Below the pieces are notes generated by a model. It searched no databases, was not told where the DNA came from, and was given only the letters and a program-made list of their open reading frames with translations. This document shows positions 1 to 5,097 of a stretch of DNA of 5,902 nt, in pieces. Position numbers and translations under genes: made by a program. This DNA is from Methylovirgula sp. (GTDB lineage: Bacteria; Pseudomonadota; Alphaproteobacteria; Rhizobiales; Beijerinckiaceae), in NCBI GenBank assembly GCA_030038595.1, contig JASHSW010000107.1:1-5902 (forward strand). The letters run 5' to 3'. The number at the start of each line of letters is the position of its first letter. Within the stretch, counting starts at the first letter, position 1.

Positions 1-41
1 TCCAAAAGCTCGACGCGATTCTCAAGCGAGTTTCCTCATGA
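1..41 (+). CDS. 3' end of an upstream gene, possibly mtnP (methylthioadenosine phosphorylase), partial
   Basis: Frame 3 is open from the window edge and ends at a TGA at 39-41. The visible residues read [12 protein letters not shown], which looks like a real C-terminus. The TGA overlaps the apt ATG (38-40) as ATGA, the classic sign of translationally coupled genes. In many alphaproteobacteria the gene before apt is mtnP, which splits 5'-methylthioadenosine to adenine and methylthioribose-1-phosphate, and as I recall MtnP proteins there often end in a similar KLDA...R-V/A-L stretch. The coupling is seen in the sequence. The mtnP identity is inference from context and twelve residues, and any other gene with this tail is possible. 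Confidence 0.45.
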   Translation, partial: QKLDAILKRVSS

Positions 42-571
42 GCATCGATCTGAAGAACGCCATCCGCAGCATTCCCGATTATCCCAAGCCCGGAATCATC
101 TTCCGCGACATCACCACGCTGCTTGGCGACGCGCGTGCCTTCCGCCGCACGGTGGACGAACTGGTACAGCCTTGGTCGGGCACCAAGATCGACAAGACCG
201 CCGGCATCGAAGCGCGCGGCTTCATCCTCGGCGGCGCCGTCGCGCATCAGCTTTCCGCCGGTTTCGTGCCGATCCGCAAGAAAGGCAAACTGCCGCACAA
301 AGTGGTCTCGATCGGCTATTCGCTCGAATACGGCATCGACGAAATGGAAATGCACGTCGATGCGCTGACTCCGGGCGAGCGGGTGATCCTCGTCGACGAC
401 ATCATCGCCACCGGCGGCACGGCGGAAGCAGCCGTGAAACTCATGAAAAAGCTCGGCGCCGACGTGGTCGCCGCCTGTTTCGTCATCGACCTGCCGGACC
501 TCGGCGGCACCAAGAAGATCGAAGCGCTGGGCGTGCCGGTGCGCAGCCTCATCGCCTTCGAGGGGCATTGA
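38..571 (+). CDS. apt: adenine phosphoribosyltransferase
   Basis: Apt converts adenine and PRPP to AMP and pyrophosphate, a cytoplasmic purine-salvage step. The 177-residue product is full length for the family (about 170-185) and follows E. coli Apt throughout. It has the N-terminal DYPKPGI-FRDIT segment (residues 14-26), EARGF (58-62), the RKKGKLP loop (80-86), [10 protein letters not shown] (97-106), the PRPP-binding loop [13 protein letters not shown] (116-128) and the typical FEGH ending. The ATG at 38 gives the family N-terminus and overlaps the preceding stop as ATGA, so translation is probably coupled; only a weak GCGAG lies upstream. If the upstream gene is mtnP, the pair would release adenine from methylthioadenosine and recycle it. 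The gene converges on the membrane-protein gene with a 9-bp gap, and I see no intrinsic terminator between them. Confidence 0.97.
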   Translation: MSIDLKNAIRSIPDYPKPGIIFRDITTLLGDARAFRRTVDELVQPWSGTKIDKTAGIEARGFILGGAVAHQLSAGFVPIRKKGKLPHKVVSIGYSLEYGIDEMEMHVDALTPGERVILVDDIIATGGTAEAAVKLMKKLGADVVAACFVIDLPDLGGTKKIEALGVPVRSLIAFEGH

Positions 572-580
572 CGGCGGGCT

Positions 581-964
581 TCATGCGAAACTTCCGAGCG
601 TGAGCAGGACGCCGACCCCGAGCGTCGCCAGAGCATAGATCTGCGACCTTTGCGGCCACGCGGCGAACGCAAAGACCTCGGCAATTTTTTCGGAAGGCAG
701 CAGGAGAAGAATTCCGCCGCGCAGCACCATGATCCAGCCGAGCAGGGTGACGACAATGCCGAGCGGATTCGTCCAAACCTCGTGGCCGATGACGATCGCC
801 AATCCCGCGGCAAGCCCGAACACTTCGATGATCAACAACGCGGCCTGATCCTGGGCTACTTTCTCGATCGCCCCGACTACGCTGCGCCGGTTAATCAGGA
901 TGGCGAGGGCAAACACGACGCAGTAGAGCCCGATCAGCCGGGCGATAAAATCGGTCGAACTCAT
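581..964 (-). CDS. small integral membrane protein, four predicted helices, function unknown
   Basis: This 127-residue protein starts MSSTDFIARL and is strongly hydrophobic. I see four probable membrane segments: residues about 6-25, 41-60, 67-90 and 108-126. The loops are short and no catalytic or metal-binding motif is visible. I do not recognise a named family. The start at 964 is well supported by GGGAGG (970-975 on the plus strand) five bases before the ATG. The minus-strand frame stays open upstream to 2047, but that extension lies across the oxidoreductase gene in another frame and has no sequence sense. The gene begins 29 bp after the oxidoreductase stop on the same strand, so the two probably form one transcript. 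It may be an inner-membrane partner of that enzyme, which is inference from position only. Confidence 0.85.
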   Translation of the reverse strand: MSSTDFIARLIGLYCVVFALAILINRRSVVGAIEKVAQDQAALLIIEVFGLAAGLAIVIGHEVWTNPLGIVVTLLGWIMVLRGGILLLLPSEKIAEVFAFAAWPQRSQIYALATLGVGVLLTLGSFA

Positions 965-993
965 TGCATCCTCCCTTTCGGTTTGCCTCGATG

Positions 994-2613
994 CTAGTGC
1001 GGGGCGCGCCCAGGCGCAAAGCGCCGCCCCAAATCGTGCAGAATCTCGCGCGCCGCGTTGTGTCCCGGCAGCCCGCTGACGCCGCCGCCTGGATGCGTGC
1101 CGGCGCCGCACATATAGAGACCGGGAATCGGCCCGCGATAATCGGCGTGGCCGAGCACCGGACGTGCCGAGAAGATTTGCCCGAGATCGAGCTGCCCGTG
1201 GAAAATATCGCCGCCGAGGAGACCGAACGTGCGCTCCAAATCGAGCGGCGAGAAAATCTGCCGGGCGATCACCGACGCCTTGAAGTTCGGCGCGTAGGCG
1301 TTGACAGTGGCAATCATCAGCTCGGCCACTTCGTCGCGATGTTCGTCCCACGACGCGCCCTCCGGCAGCGTCGGCGCGACATGCTGGCAGAACAGGCTTG
1401 CGACATGGGCGCCTTTCGGCGCGAGCGTCGGATCGAGGCTTGAGGCGATCACCATTTCGACGATCGGCTGCCTCGACCAGCCGAAGCGTCGCGCGTCGAA
1501 ATAGGCTTCTTCCATATAGGCGAGCGACGGTGCGAAAATGATGCCCGCCGTATGATGCTCGGCGAGCGCGCGACCCGGCAATGCGGCGAAATCCGGCAGT
1601 TCGGAAAGCGCGACGTTCATGCGGAACGTGCCGGAGCCGCAGCGGTATTTGTCGATCCGCTCGCGAAAGTCGTCCGGCAACGCGTCGCGCGGCACGAGAT
1701 CGCGGTAGAGCAGTTTCGGGTTGACGTTGGCTGCAACGATCGGGGCGCGAAAAATTTCGCCGGCCTCGGTGACAACCCCGGCAGCGCCGCCCTTCTCGAT
1801 CAGCAGCTCTTTCACCGGTGACGAGACGCGGATCTCGGCGCCTTGCGCGCGCGCCGCACGCGCGACGGCCTCGCTGATCGCTCCCATGCCGCCGATCGCA
1901 TGGCCCCATTGACCTTTGCGCCCGTTCACTTCCCCAAAACAATGATGCAGCAGCACATAGGCGGTGCCCGGCGCATACGGGCTTGCATAAGTGCCGACGA
2001 TCGCGTCGAAGCCGAAGGCGGCCTTGAGCGGCGCGCATTCGAACCAATGGTCGAGGTAATCGCCGGCCGAACTCGTGAAGACTTCGACGATGTCGCGCTG
2101 CGTCTCGATCCCCAACCGGCGCAGCCGGTTGGCGAGGCGGCCGGTCTTGACGAGTTCGCCGAGCATCTTCAGCGGCGGACCGCCGGCGACGTTGGGCGGC
2201 GTCTCGCGCGCGAGTTCGCGCAAGATGTCAGCCAGCACATCGAGCCGCGCCGCGTAGGCGTCGAGACGCTCCGCATCGTGCGCAGAAAATTTGGCGACTT
2301 CCGCTTTCGTGCGCCCGGCGCCGATCTTCAAATAGCGCCCGTCTTGCTGCGGCAGAAAATTGGCAAGCTTGCGCTCGACAATTTTCAGTCCGTGCGCGAC
2401 GAGATCCAGGTCGCGGATGATTTTCGGATCGAGCAGCGAAACGGTATAGGCGGCGAGCGAATTGCGGAAGCCCGGGTGAAACTCCTCCGTCACCGCCGCG
2501 CCGCCGACCTTATCGCGACGCTCGAGGACGAGCGGCTTCAATCCCGCCGCGGCGAGGTAAAAGGCGCAAACGAGGCCGTTATGGCCGCCGCCGATGATGA
2601 TTGCGTCGTGCAT
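994..2613 (-). CDS. FAD-dependent oxidoreductase of the PYROXD2 / phytoene desaturase-like family
   Basis: This is a 539-residue flavoprotein of the amino-oxidase/CrtI superfamily. The N-terminus holds the Rossmann nucleotide-binding motif IIIGGGHNGL (5-14), followed by LERRDKVGGAAVTEE (30-44), the usual FAD ADP-binding signature. The C-terminus carries GLYMCGAGTHPGGGVSGLPG (498-517), the second FAD-contact motif seen in PYROXD2-type and carotenoid-desaturase-like proteins. Length fits the family. The start at 2613 puts the Rossmann motif at the expected place; the ribosome site upstream (GGCGA-like) is weak. No other carotenoid gene (crtB, crtE, crtY) lies in the window, so a pigment role is not supported. 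Most bacterial PYROXD2-like proteins have no known substrate, and I would annotate it only as an NAD(P)/FAD-dependent oxidoreductase. It heads a probable two-gene unit with the membrane protein downstream. Confidence 0.93.
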   Translation of the reverse strand: MHDAIIIGGGHNGLVCAFYLAAAGLKPLVLERRDKVGGAAVTEEFHPGFRNSLAAYTVSLLDPKIIRDLDLVAHGLKIVERKLANFLPQQDGRYLKIGAGRTKAEVAKFSAHDAERLDAYAARLDVLADILRELARETPPNVAGGPPLKMLGELVKTGRLANRLRRLGIETQRDIVEVFTSSAGDYLDHWFECAPLKAAFGFDAIVGTYASPYAPGTAYVLLHHCFGEVNGRKGQWGHAIGGMGAISEAVARAARAQGAEIRVSSPVKELLIEKGGAAGVVTEAGEIFRAPIVAANVNPKLLYRDLVPRDALPDDFRERIDKYRCGSGTFRMNVALSELPDFAALPGRALAEHHTAGIIFAPSLAYMEEAYFDARRFGWSRQPIVEMVIASSLDPTLAPKGAHVASLFCQHVAPTLPEGASWDEHRDEVAELMIATVNAYAPNFKASVIARQIFSPLDLERTFGLLGGDIFHGQLDLGQIFSARPVLGHADYRGPIPGLYMCGAGTHPGGGVSGLPGHNAAREILHDLGRRFAPGRAPH

Positions 2614-2688
2614 GAAAATATCGCCGTAGACCGCCGATGCACGGATAGTAGATCAGCGGATTGCGGAAAACTCCACTGCGGCCGCCCG

Positions 2689-2720
2689 CTTGAACGAACA
2701 CGGCCGCGGTCTTATGTCGG
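2689..2720 (+). promoter_or_regulatory. candidate sigma-32 (RpoH)-type heat-shock promoter for the S4-domain gene
   Basis: CTTG at 2689-2692 is followed by exactly 18 bases and then CTTATGTCGG at 2711-2720. This matches every fixed position of the alphaproteobacterial RpoH promoter pattern as I recall it, CTTG-N17/18-CyTATnTnnG. The -35 element continues as CTTGAA, also typical. Transcription would start near 2724, giving a leader of about 22 bases before the ATG at 2746, with GGAAG at 2729-2733 as ribosome site. The downstream gene is an Hsp15-like protein, a heat-shock protein in E. coli, and an RpoH-family gene lies at the right edge. The match is seen in the sequence; use by RpoH is inference. 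Confidence 0.6.
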
Positions 2721-2745
2721 ATGCGGTTGGAAGTGCGGATAGTCG

Positions 2746-3039
2746 ATGCGCTCCCATGCTCCAGTTCCCGCCACGGCTGCTGAGCGGCAACGGCTCGACA
2801 AATGGCTGTGGTTCGCCCGCCTCGTCAAAACGCGCCGAGAAGCAGTGCGCCTTGTCGAAGAGGGTTTTGTCAGGATCGATGCGCGCCGCACCGATATTGC
2901 ATCGAAGCCGGTCGGCAGGGGCGACGTTCTGACGATCGCACTCGAACGACGGGTACGCGTCCTACGCATTCTGGGCATAGCCACGCGTCGCGGCCCAAGC
3001 TGCGAGGCCCGCGCTCTGTTCGAAGATGTCGAGAGTTAG
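2746..3039 (+). CDS. S4-domain RNA-binding protein, Hsp15 (HslR)-like
   Basis: This 97-residue protein contains a single S4 RNA-binding domain at about residues 16-65, opening with the hallmark [15 protein letters not shown] (16-30). E. coli Hsp15 has a near-identical start to its S4 domain. The following segment, [27 protein letters not shown], matches the Hsp15 region after the domain. Hsp15 binds 50S subunits that carry stalled nascent chains after heat shock. The protein lacks the basic C-terminal tail of the 133-residue E. coli protein; short forms like this are, as I recall, usual in alphaproteobacteria. A stop (TAG, 2740-2742) lies in frame directly before the ATG at 2746, so no longer N-terminus is possible. 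The gene is preceded by a sigma-32-type promoter and followed by fdxA after a 119-bp gap. Confidence 0.92.
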   Translation: MRSHAPVPATAAERQRLDKWLWFARLVKTRREAVRLVEEGFVRIDARRTDIASKPVGRGDVLTIALERRVRVLRILGIATRRGPSCEARALFEDVES

Positions 3040-3158
3040 AACGGCGCGCAACACGTCCGTCCATCCGACCGCGACTTGCTTGCCTAAGCGGCACAAAGGC
3101 GATAGCAACCCAATGCTGCGGAACGGTGCGCGCCGAAGGTCCCGCGCGGAGAAGTGGA

Positions 3159-3497
3159 ATGACGTACGTCGTCGTCGAGAATTGCATCAAGTGCAAGTAC
3201 ACGGACTGCGTGGAAGTCTGCCCCGTGGACTGTTTCTACGAGGGCGAGAATATGCTCGTGATCCACCCCGACGAATGCATCGATTGCGGCGTCTGCGAGC
3301 CCGAATGCCCGGCCAACGCCATCAAGCCGGATACCGAGAAAGGGCTCGAAAAATGGCTCAAGCTGAACGCCGATATGGCGAAGACCTGGCCGAACATTGC
3401 GCATAAGCGCCCGCACCCGCCGGATGCCAAGGAATTCGACGGCAAGCCGAACAAATTTGAGCTTTATTTTTCGCCCGAACCCGGCGAGGGCGATTAA
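3159..3497 (+). CDS. fdxA: seven-iron ferredoxin FdxA ([3Fe-4S][4Fe-4S])
   Basis: This cytoplasmic electron-transfer protein has 112 residues and is very close to Azotobacter vinelandii ferredoxin I. The first cluster segment reads [19 protein letters not shown] (7-25), the second [14 protein letters not shown] (38-51). By analogy with FdI, Cys9, Cys17 and Cys50 bind the [3Fe-4S] cluster, and Cys21, Cys40, Cys43 and Cys46 bind the [4Fe-4S] cluster. Cys12 and Cys25 correspond to the two non-ligand cysteines of FdI and are also kept. The C-terminal half ([20 protein letters not shown] and onward) is the usual long extension of 7Fe ferredoxins. The start at 3159 follows GGAGAAG at 3148-3154; the same frame is open far upstream across the S4 gene, but those residues are shadow sequence. 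I found no convincing promoter in the 119-bp gap before it, so it may be read from the S4 gene. Its redox partner is not shown here. Confidence 0.96.
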   Translation: MTYVVVENCIKCKYTDCVEVCPVDCFYEGENMLVIHPDECIDCGVCEPECPANAIKPDTEKGLEKWLKLNADMAKTWPNIAHKRPHPPDAKEFDGKPNKFELYFSPEPGEGD

Positions 3498-3560
3498 CCA
3501 CAAGGAAAGAGATGCGCCTGCGCAGCGGCGTCCCAGGGGGCGCCGGGGGTGGGTAATTCT

Positions 3561-3589
3561 TTGATTTTTACCTCTTGTTGTGGTATTTT
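3561..3589 (+). promoter_or_regulatory. candidate sigma-70-type promoter for carD
   Basis: TTGATT at 3561-3566 is separated by exactly 17 bases from TATTTT at 3584-3589. Each box matches its consensus (TTGACA, TATAAT) at four of six positions with ideal spacing, inside an AT-rich patch upstream of carD. The start site would be near 3596, leaving a leader of about 240 bases. The right arm of the fdxA 3' inverted repeat (3572-3583) falls in the spacer between the boxes. Other AT-rich boxes, TATTTT at 3654 and TATATA at 3663, could serve instead but lack good -35 partners. Confidence 0.35.
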
Positions 3590-3762
3590 CGTATGTTGTC
3601 GGCCGGCTTTGATCATCCGGACGCGCCTGGTTACCTAGCGGAATCATCGGGCGTATTTTCACTATATATCTCCGGGTAGCGATCAATTGGCCTGAGTTTG
3701 CATCGCCCGGATGGTCCTCAAAGGGCTGTGCCGCGGTCCGGAGGCCGGATTGTGGCGTCGAA

Positions 3763-3788
3763 AGGTGACAGAAGCCGTTCTGTTGCCT
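3763..3788 (+). other. 11-bp RNA hairpin in the carD leader
   Basis: AGGTGACAGAA (3763-3773) pairs with TTCTGTTGCCT (3778-3788) across a GCCG loop (3774-3777). Nine pairs are Watson-Crick and two adjacent pairs (3766/3785 and 3767/3784) are G-U. On the opposite strand those two would be A-C mismatches, so the fold favours RNA read in the carD direction. No T-run follows, so it is not a terminator. It lies 45 bases before the carD start and could affect translation or mRNA stability, which is inference. Confidence 0.4.
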
Positions 3789-3817
3789 CCATGTTCCGTC
3801 TCCACAGCGGAGCCAAC

Positions 3818-3823
3818 TAGGAG
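3818..3823 (+). promoter_or_regulatory. carD: ribosome binding site that fixes the carD start
   Basis: TAGGAG, with AGGAG at 3819-3823, lies ten bases before the ATG at 3834. It is the best ribosome site in this frame. The other in-frame ATGs, at 3711, 3954 and 4431, have no comparable site at proper distance. This supports translation of the whole basic N-terminal tail. Confidence 0.65.
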
Positions 3824-3833
3824 TTTGCCGCGT

Positions 3834-5090
3834 ATGTCCGTCAAAAAGACCGGAAAATCTCGCAAAACCAAGCTCGTGGCCGGAAAGCCGCGGCGTGGGG
3901 GGGCGAAAAGCGCCAAGCGGCAGGCTGCACCGAAGAGGACCCGGACGGCTTCCATGCCGCGCGCCCGCCGGTCGTCTGTCAAGGCACCGGTTAAGGTGGC
4001 GCGCAAGCCGGCCCGGACGACCACCGGGTCGCGTAGCAAGATCGCGGCGCGCAATCGTGTCGCTGCGGCGCTGGCGCGGCTGAAGAAGGCGGCGGCGGCG
4101 CGGAATAAGGCGCGCAAGCCTTCCGCCAAATCGGCGGCCGCACGGCTCCGCCGGGCAAAACACCCGGCCGCTCATGGCAAGTCGCGCTCGGTTGCGCCGT
4201 CCAAGCTTCGCAAGAGCGCTGCGCCGCGCCAGCCGGCGCGTAACGAGACGCAGAAAGTCCTCTCGGAACGCCGCGCCCATGCCGCGGCGGTGCTGGCGCT
4301 GCGTGCAACTACCCGAAAACTCGCTCCGAAGAGCCGCGAATCCGCGCCGGCCGCCGAGAAGGGCCAAAGGAAATCGACGGGAGCTGCGCCGCAGCAGGCC
4401 CGGGCCGGCGCCCCGGCGCCGACGGCCGGGATGCAAGCTCCGCTGCCGCGGCCTTTCGAGACACGCCCCGGCGACATCCGCCTGTCGGGCTTTAGGCCTG
4501 TGCCCAAACCGCCCGGGACCGTGAAGCTCGGCTTCAAGCCGGCGGAATATATCGTCTATCCGGCGCATGGCGTCGGCCAGATCCTCGCCATCGAGGAACA
4601 GGAAGTCGCGGGCTTCAAACTCGAATTGTTCGTGATCAGCTTTGCCAAGGACAAGATGATCTTAAAGGTTCCGACGCCGAAGACGGTCAGCGTTGGCATG
4701 CGCAAGCTTGCCAGCTCGGAGGTCGTCAAACAGGCGCTCACCACGCTCACCGGCCGCGCCAGGGTCAAGCGGACCATGTGGTCGCGGCGTGCCCAGGAAT
4801 ACGAGGCGAAGATCAATTCCGGCGATCTTGTCGCCATCGCCGAGGTGGTGCGTGACCTCTATCGCTCGGAAGCGCAGCCGGAGCAGTCCTATTCGGAGCG
4901 GCAGCTTTATGAGGCGGCGCTCGACCGCGTGGCGCGCGAGATCGCCGTCGTCCAAAAGCTGACCGATACGGAGTCTTTGAAGGTCATCGAATCGCAGCTG
5001 CAGAAAGGTCCGCGGCGCGGCAAAGCCGAGGAAGGCGACAGCGATGCCGCAGGCGGGGATTCAGACGACGGCGTCGAGGAAGCTGCGTAA
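3834..5090 (+). CDS. carD: CarD-family transcription regulator with a long histone-H1-like basic N-terminal tail
   Basis: The 418-residue protein ends in a CarD/CdnL domain (about 234-395), which in this family binds the RNA polymerase beta subunit and stabilises open promoter complexes. The RNA-polymerase-interaction part runs from FKPAEYIVYPAHGVGQI (234-250) to about 290. The DNA-contacting part includes MWSRRAQEYEAKINSGD (315-331), where Trp316 matches the conserved minor-groove Trp of mycobacterial CarD. Before it lie about 230 residues of low-complexity Lys/Arg/Ala/Pro sequence. In residues 1-130 I count 22 Lys, 22 Arg and 31 Ala, and no Asp or Glu until Glu138. The last 20 residues are acidic (EEGDSDAAGGDSDDGVEEAA). 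Usual alphaproteobacterial CarD proteins are, as I recall, about 165-220 residues, so the tail roughly doubles the length. GC-rich third positions and the ribosome site at 3818-3823 argue that it is translated. No RGRP AT-hook is present. Confidence 0.92.
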   Translation: MSVKKTGKSRKTKLVAGKPRRGGAKSAKRQAAPKRTRTASMPRARRSSVKAPVKVARKPARTTTGSRSKIAARNRVAAALARLKKAAAARNKARKPSAKSAAARLRRAKHPAAHGKSRSVAPSKLRKSAAPRQPARNETQKVLSERRAHAAAVLALRATTRKLAPKSRESAPAAEKGQRKSTGAAPQQARAGAPAPTAGMQAPLPRPFETRPGDIRLSGFRPVPKPPGTVKLGFKPAEYIVYPAHGVGQILAIEEQEVAGFKLELFVISFAKDKMILKVPTPKTVSVGMRKLASSEVVKQALTTLTGRARVKRTMWSRRAQEYEAKINSGDLVAIAEVVRDLYRSEAQPEQSYSERQLYEAALDRVAREIAVVQKLTDTESLKVIESQLQKGPRRGKAEEGDSDAAGGDSDDGVEEAA

Positions 5091-5097
5091 GCGGCGA

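Larger units (their letters stand above)
3498..3833 (+). promoter_or_regulatory. 336-bp gene-free region between fdxA and carD: fdxA 3' region and carD leader
   Basis: I see no credible gene here. The region has AT-rich patches at about 3551-3600 and 3651-3670, which stand out from the GC-rich surroundings. Just after the fdxA stop, CCACAA (3498-3503) and AAGAG (3507-3511) can pair with CTCTT (3572-3576) and TTGTGG (3578-3583), enclosing a smaller GGCG-T-CCC/GGG-CGCC hairpin at 3527-3544. No uninterrupted T-run follows directly, so this is not a clear intrinsic terminator. A sigma-70-type promoter candidate lies at 3561-3589 and a second weak -10-like TATTTT at 3654-3659. An 11-bp RNA hairpin lies at 3763-3788 and the carD ribosome site at 3818-3823. 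An ATG at 3711 is in frame with carD but has no ribosome site. Confidence 0.55.

Noticed and set aside
572..580. Terminator between convergent apt and the membrane-protein gene
   Set aside because: No GC-rich hairpin with a T-run is visible on either strand in the gap or close to it.
1843..2742. Open frame of 299 codons on the plus strand opposite the oxidoreductase
   Set aside because: The minus-strand gene has both FAD motifs. The plus-strand translation is Arg-rich with no recognisable motif, a typical shadow.
3076..3108. Promoter for fdxA using TTGCTT or TTGCCT
   Set aside because: No acceptable -10 box lies at 16-18 bases, and the RpoH pattern also fails here.
2802..3158. N-terminal extension of fdxA in the same open frame
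   Set aside because: It overlaps the S4-domain gene in another frame and has no ferredoxin-like sequence, whereas the ATG at 3159 gives the exact family N-terminus with a ribosome site.
3611..3716. Ten-pair helix between GATCATCCGG (3611-3620) and CCGGATGGTC (3707-3716)
   Set aside because: Arms of this length separated by 86 bases and including a G-U pair are likely by chance in a region this size, and nothing else supports it.
3711..3833. Longer carD starting at the ATG at 3711
   Set aside because: No ribosome site precedes it, the extra 41 residues differ in composition from the Lys/Arg tail, and they cover the leader hairpin. The ATG at 3834 has AGGAG at good distance.
3834..4400. AT-hook motifs in the basic tail of CarD
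   Set aside because: Segments such as KPRRGG and RKPAR resemble AT-hooks loosely, but no RGRP core is present.
3084..4568. Open frame of 494 codons on the minus strand across fdxA and the carD leader
   Set aside because: It is antisense to clear fdxA and carD coding sequence, its translation is Arg/Pro/Ala-rich with no family motif, and such frames are expected opposite GC-rich genes.
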